NCBI RefSeq assembly: GCF_958298935.1
Contig: NC_084922.1
Span: 48,949,458 to 49,013,457, forward strand
DNA length: 64,000 bases
DNA from: Phragmites australis
Lineage: Eukaryota; Streptophyta; Magnoliopsida; Poales; Poaceae
Direction of reading: 5' to 3'
A model generated the notes under the pieces. That model was not told the origin of the DNA and made no database searches. It saw nothing but the letters and a program-made list of their open reading frames with translations. Positions 23,301-33,347 of this stretch are shown one piece after another; positions within the stretch are counted from its first letter, which is position 1; each line of letters begins with the position of its first letter. A program made the position numbers and the translations under genes.

Positions 23301-23916
23301 CATTCAGATGAAGGGGATGGGTGGCAGTGGGAATGAATGTTCGTGCTTGGTGCGTGACAGGCATGCTAGCACCATTACCCACTGTGATAACAGATGACGA
23401 AGGATGAATGGAAGAAGAGGGAAAGTTACCTGGGGACGAGGACATGTGGGACGTCGCGCCGGTGTCGAAGTACCACTCAGATGTGCTCGGTGGTGCTTGC
23501 GGAACGCCGGCAGAGTTGAGGGCGGCGTAGAGAGCAGCAGTGTCGAACGCGTTCTGGGGCACGCCGCCGTGGTGACCAGCTGTCATGGCGTGTTGAGGTT
23601 GGAAGGGCGGCCGTGGGCCGAGAACACCGGCCCCTGGCGCACGGAATGGCATAGGCCACGCCTGCACCATGCCCTGCCATGGGTTGTAGCCAGCGGCGTA
23701 GGGTGTACCCTGGTTGTTGGAGGAGTTGTTGTTGGTCCTCGGTCCGCCGCGTCCGCCGTCGCCGTTGTTGCCGCCGCCCCCGCCGCGTCCGCCACGACGT
23801 CGGTTGGAACGATTGTAGGAGCCTCCGGTGTTGGTGCGGTTGTTGTGACGGGGGGGTGTCGGAGGAGGATGATTCGTCGTTGGCGGAGCCGGATGACGCG
23901 CTGGATCGATCACCAT
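20122..23916 (-). CDS. pol: pol region of copia element 1 (protease, integrase, RT, RNase H)
   Basis: An open frame of 1264 codons, counted from its first ATG. A Gly/Asn/Arg-rich stretch (residues about 30-65) and a Pro-rich stretch belong to late gag. The aspartic protease motif WYFDTGATSHM has its Asp at 151. A pre-integrase HX(n)CX2C module (LWHQRLGHPG, CSSCQMGKH) follows, then the integrase core with HSDVW, ALQTDNGKEF and QQNGKAERVLR (D,D,E). RT has QLDVSNAFLHG, YGLRQAPRAWF and the catalytic YVDDM. RNase H has YSDADWAG, SSAEAEYRAI and FCDNISSVYMS. It is intact from protease to RNase H and ends inside the 3' LTR. Expression as a gag fusion would need to bypass the one-base shift at 23850-23856. 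Confidence 0.93.
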   Translation of the reverse strand: MVIDPARHPAPPTTNHPPPTPPRHNNRTNTGGSYNRSNRRRGGRGGGGGNNGDGGRGGPRTNNNSSNNQGTPYAAGYNPWQGMVQAWPMPFRAPGAGVLGPRPPFQPQHAMTAGHHGGVPQNAFDTAALYAALNSAGVPQAPPSTSEWYFDTGATSHMSSSPGNFPSSSIHPSSSVITVGNGASMPVTHQARTFIPTATHPLHLNDVLISPSLIKNLISVRRLTRDNNVSIEFDPVGFSVKDLRTRAEMLRCESMGDLYPLQLPHHQALAASSGISLWHQRLGHPGTPVLSQLLKSFDFKCNKTDAHVCSSCQMGKHVRLPFSNSTSHSYFPFQLLHSDVWTSPVYSYSGYKYYVVFLDDYTHYLWTIPLRQKSEVLPTIRAFIAYVQTQFRLPILALQTDNGKEFDSYALRSLFSAHGIHLRLSCPYTSQQNGKAERVLRTLNDCLRTMLVHSAAPSEFWAEALATATYLVNRRPCRATGSLTPYQLLFGIAPTYDELRVFGCRCFPNITATTQHKLQRRSAPCIFIGYPADHRGYRCYDVATRRVITSRHVTFDETEFPFRTVCSPTPSSPSELENPPPPVTGRRGTATAPTTPPSTPPRLVDILPQHPTRARTVRAAQPAPQQAPSVISDSSSSSSPSAPSSSPAPATAPTSPTSAPIGHHMVTRARAGIHKPNPKYALTASPAISPIPRSVRAAIKDPHWHAAMQCEFDALQANKTWTLVPRPPGARIITGKWVFKHKFNSDGMLERYKARWVVRGFHQRPGIDFGETFSPVVKPATIRTVLTLVATNNWSAHQLDVSNAFLHGYLQEHVYCQQPTGFVDSRQPDAVCLLSRSLYGLRQAPRAWFDRFVGHVTSLGFVQSKADSSLFVYNNGGSTAYLLLYVDDMILSASSSSLLRQIIARLQEAFAVKDMGPVNHFLGITVRRNSTGFYLSQSQYAVELLERAGMASCNPAATPADTQPKPSTTDGALLKDATAYRSVAGALQYLTITRPDIAYAVQQVCLHMHAPRDVHHTMLKRILRYIKGTLHLGLQLRTATSPTITAYSDADWAGCPDTRRSTSGFCIFIGNSLVSWSSKRQTTVSRSSAEAEYRAIANAVAECSWLRHLLGELLCKVPTATVAFCDNISSVYMSKNPVHHRRTKHIELDIHFVREKVAIGELRVTHVPSARQLADVFTKGLPSALFFDFRDSLSVTADDVKTEGGVSAESYLPWRLDHCRVFRGTTCPRSRTCSAGRGHHGDSPAIRLMRARTTAVACSPAPPV
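20301..20310 (-). other. Polypurine tract of copia element 1
   Basis: On the element strand GAGGGGGGGG lies immediately before the 3' LTR, where plus-strand priming is expected. Confidence 0.8.
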
Positions 23917-24598
23917 GAGAGGCGGTGAGGGCTTGACTGGCTTCAGCCTTGGCGTCGGTCTGGAGACTGATTTCCTCGAGGATGAGGAAGGAACGAGCGC
24001 TCATGAAGGTGTGCGGCGGGTGTTTGGCGGTGATGACCGGCTTGACGTAGCGGTACTTGGGGTTGAGGCCGCGGAGTAGATTGAGCACCTGGCTCGGCTC
24101 GGAGACGGGGTGGCCGATGTCGCGGAGCTGATCGGCGAGCCTCTTCAACTTGGTGCAGTACTCATTCATCGACAGATCGCCTTGCTGCAAGGAGCGCAGC
24201 TCCGCCTCCAGGTAGACGGCGCGCTGCAGCTCATTATCCTGGAACAGGTCCTCGACGGCGTGCCACAGAGAGAACGCGTCGTGGCGATCACGGCGAACAA
24301 TGTCGAAGACGGACTTGTGGACGGTGGAGAGGATCCAGTTGACGATGCATGCGTCAACCATGCGCCACTCGCCGTCGCGATCATCATCGGGCGCAGTAGA
24401 ACGGACGTGGCTCTGAAGGCCGAATTTCCCGAGGGTCGACTCGAAGAAGAGACGCCATTGGCCGTAGTTGGCCTCGTCCATGTCAAGGATGACAGGAACG
24501 TGATGGCGGATGGAAATGCCCTGGATCTGGGAGGCGCTGGCTGGATCAATGGAGAAGCCATCAGCGGAGGACACTGAGTTGTTGGAAGAGGGAGCCAT
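23850..24598 (-). CDS. gag: gag region of copia element 1
   Basis: It starts at the ATG at 24598 (MAPSSNNSVSSADGF). It carries the retrotransposon gag core seen in copia-type capsid proteins (DMDEANYGQWRLFFESTLG, LRSLQQGDLSMNEYCTKLKR, VLNLLRGLNPKYRYVKPVIT). About 247 codons are read before a run of seven C residues (23850-23856). There the reading frame leaves the gag-pol frame; the off-frame continuation stays open to 23477. The open frame extends upstream through the LTR, but the ATG given matches the start of element 2. No CCHC zinc knuckle is present. The particle protein would form virus-like particles in the cytoplasm. Confidence 0.8.
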
Positions 24599-24639
24599 GG
24601 CAGCGGAAGAAGTGGCGAAGGGATTTACGAAAACCTTAG

Positions 24640-24651
24640 ACGATGATACCA
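24640..24651 (-). other. Primer binding site of copia element 1
   Basis: Directly after the 5' LTR the element strand reads TGGTATCATCG. The first eight bases match the usual complement of initiator tRNA-Met (TGGTATCA), and the match weakens after that. Confidence 0.7.
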
Positions 24652-24932
24652 TGTAGAAGGGAAAGCACAGAGAGAGTATGATCCAAACTCCACACCTTGT
24701 ATTGATCTCAAGTGTTACATATATATCGTTACATGAGAGGCCATTGGCCATGATTACACAGGTGGTGCGGGCGAGCACGCTACGGCAGTGGTGCGAGCGC
24801 GCATCAATCGGATCGCAGGAGAATCGCCGTGGTGACCGCGTCCAGCGGAGCAAGTGCGGGAGCGTGGGCACGTTGTGCCCCTGAAGACTCGGCAATGATC
24901 TAACCGCCACGGGAGATACGACTCTGCTGACA
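24652..24932 (-). repeat. 5' LTR of copia element 1
   Basis: 281 bp. On the element strand it begins TGTCAGCAGAGTCG and ends CTTCTACA. A TATATATA tract inside is the likely promoter of the element. Confidence 0.95.
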
Positions 24933-24992
24933 CGGCATGCATGCATCAACCGGATTTATTTAGCTTACACAAAAGAAAGGGAAAATCAAAGG

Positions 24993-25412
24993 GAAATTTT
25001 GCTTAGGACACTAGCTGTAGAATACTGTTATAGTTGATATTCGCTCTAGGACACCGTCAAATTGGACGTATTTGCTGCAAGACACCGCCGGGTGTAGTGG
25101 AGAGAGAAGTTTCCAAATGACCATTATTCCCTCAGCTTCACACCTCCTGAGATTTTTTTCCTCCATGTATAGACTATAATCCATTCTGAAAATTTGCGTA
25201 ATTATGTAAGCTATATTCCTTATTTCCTATGACTTCTTTTAAGAATTTTCCACGGAAAATTTGCAGAATAGTCTGAGGGCATAAGGGTCTTTTCAGCCTC
25301 CTCCTTTCTCCTTTAGTGTCCTACCGCCAATACAATTATTTGGCAGGGTCCTTCAGCAAATATGGACTATAGCCGTGTTCTACAGTCAAGTCCATCTTAT
25401 AAGCAAAATTTC
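24993..25412. mobile_element. Inverted-repeat MITE of about 420 bp
   Basis: The left end GAAATTTTGCTTAGGACACT and CTGTAGAATAC are mirrored at the right by GTGTTCTACAGTCAAGTCC and AAGCAAAATTTC, with a seven-base insertion in the right arm. The interior contains AGGACACCGTCAAAT and TAGTGTCCTACCG. No ORF is present and the target duplication is unclear. Confidence 0.6.
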
Positions 25413-25716
25413 TTAAATTAAAAAGAGAGGAAAGCCATGAGCCGTGCTGGGTCTGTTCTTTGCAAGCAAATTTTATAAGACTATGTTTTACAAAAGATTT
25501 TTTCTTTTATGATGATAAGTGTCTATTTTTTTTCTACTTTTTAGTACAATCATTAAATTATAAAATAGATAATATGAATAAGATTTTGCTTACTAAGAAT
25601 ATTTTTACTTACAAAGAATATTTTTATTAAATCACAGACTGGTACCCACATGTAACGAGAATATTTTTGATAAAATCCTAAAAAATTTACTCCACTCTAT
25701 GTTTCGGCCGCTGTGC

Positions 25717-25974
25717 TGGGCCGCGAGATATTTTCCCCTCCAACCCCTTTGGCAAGTCATACCTGCGGGACCCGCCTCACTATCATCCTCATTGACATGT
25801 GGGTCCCCACCGCCGTCGGCCCACATGGCATCGTCCCGCTGCCGCCGTGTTGAACCCCAGCTCCTCCGCCTCCTCCCCTACAACTGGTACGCCACGTCCC
25901 CCACCGCCCACGACCTCCCCTCCGGTCCTCTCCAAATCTAAGCGGGACGGGGAGGACAGAAGCCTAAACCCTAA
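25717..25974 (+). promoter_or_regulatory. TOM20 promoter with site II and telo-box motifs
   Basis: TGGGCC at 25717-25722 and GGCCCA at 25818-25823 are site II elements in both orientations. AAACCCTAA at 25966-25974 is a telo-box 27 bp before the ATG. The site II plus telo-box pairing is known in promoters of plant genes for mitochondrial and translation proteins, which fits a TOM20 gene. No clear TATA box is seen. Confidence 0.6.
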
Positions 25975-26000
25975 CCCCCGAGTCGGATCCCGCCGCCGCC

Positions 26001-29000
26001 ATGGACATGGGAGCGATGAGCGACCCCGAGAGGATGTTCTTCTTCGAGCTGGCGTGCAAGAACGCCGAGGCAGCATACGGCCAGAACCCCCTCGACGCCG
26101 ACGTACGCTGCATCTCCCCCCCCCCCCCTCCTGTTCGCTTTTCGCCGCTCGGCTTCACCTCTATGCGGTCCGATCTGATTTATCTGGTGCTGTGTTTGTG
26201 TGCGTGCGCAGAACCTGACGCGGTGGGGCGGCGCGCTGCTGGAGCTGTCGCAGGTGCGGAACGGCCCAGAGAGCCTCCAGTGCCTTGAAGGTATTCAGAT
26301 TTGGATGATTTCTCGCTGTATAATACTATAATAGATTAATTGATTTCTATCAACTTCTTGCTGTTAAAGAAAAATCGATGAAATCTAAGTGCAATCCCAT
26401 CTAATGCGCTTAAGGTTTCTGTGTGTTTTACAAAAGCATTGCAAAAGTGTGCCGTTGGTAAAGCTGCAGTATTTTGGTTGTTCATGCATAATAGCAGCCG
26501 CCTAAAACAGAACACGATTGTCTGGAGGGTCGCTACGTGATCAAGTGTGTCGTGCTGTTCATGGCATTTAAGAAATTTGTGGTGGGATTCGTTCTGTGCG
26601 GGATTCAGAAGACTGCTGCTGGGCTGGTAGTGGTTTGGTAAACAGAGTGGCTTCTGTGGTGAATTTTAGGGCCTTATTTTGTACCAAATTGGTGCATGTT
26701 ATGGATGAGTATCAACTGCTTTACTCTTTTGCAGTTTTCTTTTGAGATATTCATCAATGTTTGAGACAGTTCGTTGGAAAACTAGTGATCAGATATTGAA
26801 GCAGTTACTAGATGATAATTTGTGTTTGGCACATTGCAATACCAGTGCAGGTCATTGGCGCTTTTGAAAATTAGTTGTCATGGATGCAGTATGTATTCCG
26901 GGTGTGTTTTAGCTCTTATGTATTTGACTGGGGACTGGTTGCTTGCTTCAAGCTTTTCTTTTGGTTGCTCATTTGTTATGGTGAAGCTTATAGCGGAGAT
27001 ATTCATATTCGAACATGGAATTGGGGGTATAGCCATACGCCGGATGCAGATTTTCATATTTAATGGACATTCCTTGCATTTTTGAGGTGATCAATGTAAG
27101 TGCTATTGCTAAATTTTCACTATTTGAAAGAGTTCACATCTAACATATTGGTGTTAGGGGTGTGCATGACTCAGAGTTTAGCTTGTGCATATGTGTGTAG
27201 GTTTGTGTTGTGGTAGACGTTGCTGATTGAGGATCAAAGTGGTACTAATCCAATGAAAATTCTTGTTACAGATGCGGAATCCAAGCTGGAGGAAGCATTG
27301 AAAATTGATCCCAGCAAGGCTGATGCACTATGGTGCTTGGGAAATGCTCAGACCTCTCATGGATTCTTCACTCCAGATACTGTAAAGGCAAATGAGTTCT
27401 TTGAAAAGGCAACTGAGTGTTTCAAGAAGGCTGTTGATGTGGTATGTGTATGCTGCTAGTGTGCGAGCCTTTAGACGCATTTTCATTATTCCATTATGTA
27501 GGCTAACCTGCAGGCCTATACTCATGTGGCCTGAGTGCCACATGCACTCAGGTCGACATGTAAGCATCTGGAACAATGTTCGTGAAAGAGGTGTTTTTAC
27601 CTTTTTCCATGCAAACTTCTGTTTCTCCTAGTATCTCTTGTGTGCTTTAGTTTAGCAGGAAACTAATGTGCAGTGCTGCTGTTTGTAGGAACCCGTAAAT
27701 GAGTTGTACAAGAAGTCTTTGGAGTTGTCATCTAAGGTGTGTTCTGTTCTCCCCTCTATGTTCTGCAGTCTTTCAATGATTGCTGTTAAGCTATAATGCA
27801 ACTATTCCCAGAGGTAGACTAAGCCAATGATCTTAACTATTGGGATTGAGTTTTGAATCAAGAATCAAGAGTCCTTTTTTAACCTATTACATTTAATTGT
27901 TATACTTGCTGTTGCTGCAACTTGCAATTTAAGTATATAATTTGGACAGCTTTAGCTCTGAACCTTTTTATTTGACAGTACATTTTGTTATCATGCTTGT
28001 ATAAGTGGTTTGCTATTACACTTGTGTAAGATCCTTCTTGTAACATTTGTTTCTAATTATCCCAGGCACCTGACCTGCATTTGGAGATCCATAGGCAAAT
28101 GGCTTCTCAGGCATCCCAAGCATCCCCGGCCTCAAATCCAAGGGTATCATGTCTTGTTTTGAGAACTACTTGAACACTTGTCAGAATTTGTCACGTCCGG
28201 TTTTTCAAAAGAACAACTAGGTGTATTTTAAATTTATGTCAGGATTTGTTTCATCATACATGCGGTGACATATCAGTAATATACAGTTCTATATCAAACA
28301 AAAATAACTTTATTGAATTAAATATCAAGAGTTTTGAACAACAGCGGAAGAACTCGAGAAAACTTCAACGAAAGCTTCAAGGCACACCACAGGTAATCGA
28401 CTGGGGGCAACACGACCTAGAACGCTCTGACTTCATTGTAATCTTCAACTTTCTTGATCTTCGCGTAGTCTTCTCAAACTGAGCAGCATTTATTTTTGAA
28501 AATAGCAAGTGTAAGCTTATGACAAGAAAGGTTTGACTCAAGTTTACTGCATCTATCCCATTCTAACCTAGGACTCAAAAGAATCTAGCAGCCTATTTAC
28601 TATGTGTGATGACAATACTTTACAAAAACAACTCATTTGATTCTATCCGACTACCAAACTCACCAGATATTCCATATCCGACTACCATATCTCACCAGAT
28701 AATCCTATTACTTGGTTACCTTATCATCCATACTAGAACTTGATCCCAACTAATCAAGAAGAAGTCCAAGCCGCTCTTGACCGTGAGCACGGTTGATCGA
28801 TCAGTTTTATTACTCTGCAGAGTTTGCACACTTTTTCCACGAGTCGTGATTCCCGTTTTGTTTTACACTTCCGGGGTGGAGTCGGGGTCTCACTACAAGG
28901 CCGTTACAAAGCGTCTCCAAATCTATATGCACCCACTAAGGTTTCACCGCTAACAGAGATTCTATCCACTGCAGTGGCCCCCTCTTGTGCCACTTAACCG

Positions 29001-31437
29001 TCCATTGGTGCGTACAGAATATAGAGGATATTTAATTAATTGGCCAGGTCGTACCCATAAAAACCTCGTGGTTGCGCTGTTCAGCCGGGTTACAGGCTTC
29101 AAGAACCGGTCCTTAGGATCTAAAGCAGGTGCTTGCACATCACCTAATGCTCACACAGCAGCCATACCAACCAAACCAACCTGCCTAGATCCCTATGATC
29201 CATGTTGCTACAAAAGATTACCCAAACCGGTTTATGTTGCATAGACCATTAATCAAATTAACTTTTATTCCACCCGACTTGACAGCACAACTAAGTATTT
29301 CTACCCTTGACACTCAAACTTCAATACTTGCGACAAGGATAATCATGAGAAGTACTAAAAATCCTAAACATGGGATTCATATTGACAAAGCATGCAATTA
29401 AAAGGTAAAAGACACTACTTTATAATAGGCTCAATGTGATCAAGGACACTTATCTGGATGCTGTTCAGTGATCTTTGTGAACTAGGTCCTGGGATATCCT
29501 GAAGTCCCGACTCTTGACTTTGCAGATCATCGATTCTTCTAGACACGTTGTACTCTACTCGTGAAATCATGCAAATAAGAGCAAAACTAAATAAATACAA
29601 AATAAAACCCAATTTGCAATTAAAAAGGGGAAAGGATAAAAAGGGTTGGGGTTTTTGATGAAGGAAGAACTGGGTTGACCGGATTTAACATGAAGACGAT
29701 AGAAACTTGGGTTTTATCGGAGATGAACGTACTATAGTGTCCGATAATATTGACAAGTGAGACTTATATAATTTTATAAATACCATTTTAATATTGAATT
29801 CATATCTGATGTGCAACGATATGTGAGCTCTTACACATCGCAGTGATATGATATGCATCCAACTTATTAAAATAATACTTAGAAATTATATAGTACTATG
29901 CGACAAAATTTAATTATTGGACATGAAAGAGTACGAACCGCTGAAATATGATGAATAAGATGAATATTTGGAGTGGAGTTTGAATTGGGATGAAGTTCGC
30001 CGGAAAGAATTGAAGAGATAACTTGTATTTGAACTAAAAGGACTAGAAACAGAATTAACTATAGACAACAGGGGCTAACTTCAAAGAATCCTAAACATGA
30101 ATTAAAAGGAATAAGAAAGAAAGAAAAGGGAGGGGGTTTTCTGCTATTTTACCAAGAGAAAGGATAGCAGAGCAGGACTCGGCCGTGCTCTCCCCGGCGA
30201 CGGTCGCCGGCGATGGAGACTCAGGGAGCGGCGAGGAGGGGTGCTGGCGAGGTCACCGCGCCGTGGTGAGGCCGTGGGCTGCTTGGCTCGGCCGGAATCG
30301 CGGAGAGGCATGCGCGCGGTGGAGGAGGTCGGTGACGGCGCGCTGAGGTCGACAGCAGTGGATGGAGTGCGGAACTGAAGGGGTTGCGGCCTAAATAGAG
30401 GGGAGAGGGAACGGGCGACGTGGGCGCGACGCGAAGGTCGTGCTCGACGGCTGCTTAGCGGCGGTTGCATAGAGGCGGGAGGAGGGCGATGACGAGTGGG
30501 GCCAGCGTGGCAGAGAGAGGAGATGGAGGGGGAAAACGGGGGTCACAGAATTACTTGAGAACAGTTCCATACTTTGTCATCACATCATTTTTGTTTATTG
30601 CACTTTTAGTTCGATTTATTTTTTTAGGGGAATATAGTAGGGGAAGCCCCTACTGTGGTGTGTTTGACTTCTTGTTAATAAACATTCCTCAGATTTCCAA
30701 ATCTATATTCCAATCTCTTGGCTGGTTGCCCTTTTAGATATGTATATTTGTACCTCATTTTTCTTTCCCTGTTGGCTCATTATATTGGTTTGTAATTCAA
30801 TTTGTTCCATATTTTTCAGACATCGATGATGATACTTGTAAGTTTTGTATGAAAGAAGTGCATTTTAGGCTGGTCCGTGTCCACATAAGTGCATTCTCAT
30901 ATTATATCTAAGGTCCCCTACCATTGTATGCCAGTCAGTATGCAGTATGAACAAGGGGGGGAGGGGAGGGGGGGGGTTATTCAGTAGTCTGTTTCTAATA
31001 ATTTTTTAAAATATTTTGTTATACACTCTTTTCTCATCACAAATAACATTTTTACTAGCATTCTTTGCTATATTGTTTCAGACTCAAATGTTTTCTAGTG
31101 TACGCGCTCTTTATTGAGCCTCTGTTTGATAATTCTAGTTCTTTAATTATTTGTATTCTTTTATTATGATATGCCATTTGTCATAACTCACAAGGACTAT
31201 TAATGAACTTTGATTTTTTTTTCTTTTTTGCGTGCTATGATTTCATATGCCATATAGTTTGTCGATGCCTTATCATGTCTAAGCTGACAACGTTATGTTT
31301 TGCAGCAACCAAGGAAGAAAAAGAAGGATAATGACTTCTGGTATGATTGTTTTGGATGGGTGATTCTTGGTGCTGGCATTTTTGCTTGGGTTGGAATGGC
31401 CAAAGCTAACGCCCCTCCGCCACCAGCCAGGTTTTAA
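26001..31437 (+). CDS. TOM20: Mitochondrial import receptor subunit TOM20
   Basis: Exons 26001-26102, 26212-26290, 27272-27441, 27689-27736, 28066-28143 and 31306-31437, with GT/AG introns and one phase-1 junction (exon 2/3), give 202 aa, the normal plant length. TOM20 sits in the outer mitochondrial membrane and recognises presequences for the TOM complex. The N-terminal [20 protein letters not shown] and [20 protein letters not shown], then the TPR-like [20 protein letters not shown] and [20 protein letters not shown], form the receptor domain. [12 protein letters not shown] leads into a Ser/Ala linker. [15 protein letters not shown] precedes a C-terminal membrane helix ([15 protein letters not shown]) and a short tail, as in plant tail-anchored TOM20. 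The last intron is 3.16 kb because it holds a 2.36-kb LTR insertion. A 13-base C run lies in intron 1. Confidence 0.95.
28189..30547. mobile_element. Putative solo LTR (2359 bp) in the last TOM20 intron
   Basis: It begins TGTCACGTCCGG and ends GGGGGTCACA, flanked on both sides by GAATT (28184-28188 and 30548-30552). TG...CA ends and a 5-bp duplication are the signature of LTR integration. No protease, RT or integrase sequence is inside. A GC-rich stretch at 30180-30470 is open on the minus strand but low in complexity, so I do not call it a gene. A non-autonomous internal-domain element is an alternative. Orientation is unresolved. Confidence 0.7.
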
Positions 31438-33075
31438 CTGGATCCGCTGCCGACAATACCTTGCAAATGGCACGAGTATGTTATGTGCCTCAGGCGTGAA
31501 TCTTGCTAGGAGTTAGTTTATGTATGGAGAGGAATGGTGTTTCCATGTTACAGTTTGGTCAAATTTTCATCCGTCTTACTTTCCAGCATTGATGAGGTTT
31601 CCTTTGTCATCGATGAATGTTGCTGGATAATTTTCTACTTGTTTACCTTGCTATTGTTTTGAGCCTAAAACCATTGCTACTTTTTTTCTACCCTGGTGTT
31701 CACATGATAGTGGATCACATAAAGCGGCAACCTGATTTAGCAAATAGCAATGCAGCAAATATATGTAAACAACATTTGTGTTTCGACATTCCACAAAACC
31801 CATGACAAGTCATGAGCCTGCCTGCATGCTGGTAATTGCTTGTCCTCTTGTGGTGCTGCGGGAGTGGATTGCTCGCCCGTTTTTCTCCTTCCAGGTCCTG
31901 GCGTAGCAATCCTCTTTTTTGAAGTTTTGATTGAACTGTGGTTGACAGACCACATCTTACCTGTACGCCAGGAGCGTTAGGGAGATTAAAGATGCCTTCC
32001 ACATAAAACCACTGGTTACACTATATCAACTGCTCATCCGTGAGTCCCTTTGCGAGCCAGACCAAGAGACACAAGTCGATCTTTGTTTGCCCCTGTTCTG
32101 TTCATTATTGTGCTCGCCGTTTCAATGTATTCGTTTTGTGAAGCAACCATATTGCGTTTCAGCTATTTGTTGCTAGTGGAATCCTGGTTAAATCGAACCG
32201 TTCTTGCCCGAAATACGTGATCCAATTGTTTTCTTCTGGAATCAGACATTGGGGGGTGCCGGCTCTGGTGAGTCTCTGGCTGATCATGACTGGCTTCTGC
32301 TGGATGCTGGTAGCCAAACTGATTGGTTTCAGACCAACTGGTTACTGATGTGCAGCGAACGAACCGGCCGGTCGATCTCCCTATCAGAACGTATTTTTGC
32401 CCCCCCCCCCCCTCATCGCCGGTCGCCGTGTGGGGGCTCCCGTCCCGCTCGTGGCCCCCGGGGCCGTGCTTGTTGTATGCTGGCATCTCCATCTTCACGT
32501 CACGTACGCCACGCAATGCAAGGCGTTCCTGGCAAATCACGAAAAGCTCCATGTCCGTCCGTGGCCGGCCTATCCACCCATCATGGACGCATTGCATCTC
32601 ACTTTTTTCTCGAGCCCGGCCAATCACAGGAGTCGAGTGTCGCGCTGTTGGTGTGGTAACTGCAGGTACCGGTCTCCCAGGACCTAACCCATGCCCACTC
32701 ATGGATCATGATCGCGTGCTGGCCCTGGCCTCTCCTCTCCAGGACAAGATTGCCTTGAAGGAGCCGTGTCGCGGCTCGGGGTGGTAGGGATGGATCATCG
32801 ATGGGTGATGCTTCCTCCTCACGCTTGCTTGCTTGCTTATTGCGGGGAGGAGGAGGAGCACAGCACCGGCCGGCAGCTACAGTGCGGCCGGACCATGGCG
32901 CGTATGCTGCATGGGGCCTCCTCTCCCTGCCCACTGCCGTGCGGTGCGGTGCGGTGTGGTGTGTACAATGCATGGTCATGCCTCATCACCACACCATGTC
33001 AGATTCATGAGTGTGTTGCAAGCAGCAACCGAGTGAGTAATCCCACCTCTGATCTCATGTGAGGACTGTAATCTT
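31438..33075. other. Intergenic downstream of TOM20
   Basis: TOM20 3' UTR, then mixed sequence. A 14-base C run at about 32400-32413 sits in a GC-rich stretch with overlapping short open frames on both strands (32163-33060). None shows a domain or consistent codon pattern. Confidence 0.45.
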
Positions 33076-33347
33076 AGGCGGACTTGGGCATATTCGGTTC
33101 ATGACTAATTTTGCCATATATTGTTGTCTAAGGTTAGTCTTGTCACACTTTTGTGGCAAGAAAACTGACTAACTAATCTTAGATAAATTTTGGCAAAATA
33201 TTATATTTACGACAAGTGGACAGAGAGGCTAAAAAGTTAGCAAATTGGAATGGTGGTAGCAACCAAAACACTGCCTAACAAAATTGAGAATGCCTAAGTT
33301 TCGACGTGATAAATATAGTTGCAATCCAAACAAGCCCTTAAGACTAG
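33076..33347. mobile_element. Probable hAT-like MITE
   Basis: The left end GGCGGACTTGGGCATATTCGG and the reverse complement of the right end, TTAAGGGCTTGTTTGGATTG, are loosely inverted. The GGGCTTGTTTGG type of end is common in grass hAT MITEs. The interior has TTTTGGCAAAATATT and similar AT-rich sequence. Boundaries are approximate. Confidence 0.4.

Larger units (their letters stand above)
20020..24932 (-). mobile_element. Ty1/copia LTR retrotransposon 1 (young, nearly complete)
   Basis: The 4913-bp element is bounded by 281-bp LTRs (TG...CA) and a 5-bp target duplication CGGCA at 20015-20019 and 24933-24937. By eye the LTRs differ at one base (G/A in the GGTGCGNGCGCGC stretch), which means a very recent insertion. 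Domain order is gag, protease, integrase, RT, RNase H, as in copia. Short LTRs, the size and the domain set suggest the Ale/Retrofit-like group (inference). It lies in the same orientation as the gamma-subunit gene just downstream. Confidence 0.95.

Noticed and set aside
23477..24949. A 490-codon gag frame starting in the LTR
   Set aside because: Residues before the ATG at 24598 are LTR read in frame, and those after the C7 run are off-frame; only the middle is true gag.
30144..30470. Minus-strand frame of 108 codons in the TOM20 intron
   Set aside because: Ser/Arg/Pro-rich, lies inside the solo LTR, no known domain; GC-rich LTR sequence explains it.
32163..33060. Cluster of overlapping frames on both strands, a possible gene
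   Set aside because: No domain, no splice logic, frames on both strands equally open, and a C14 run in the middle.
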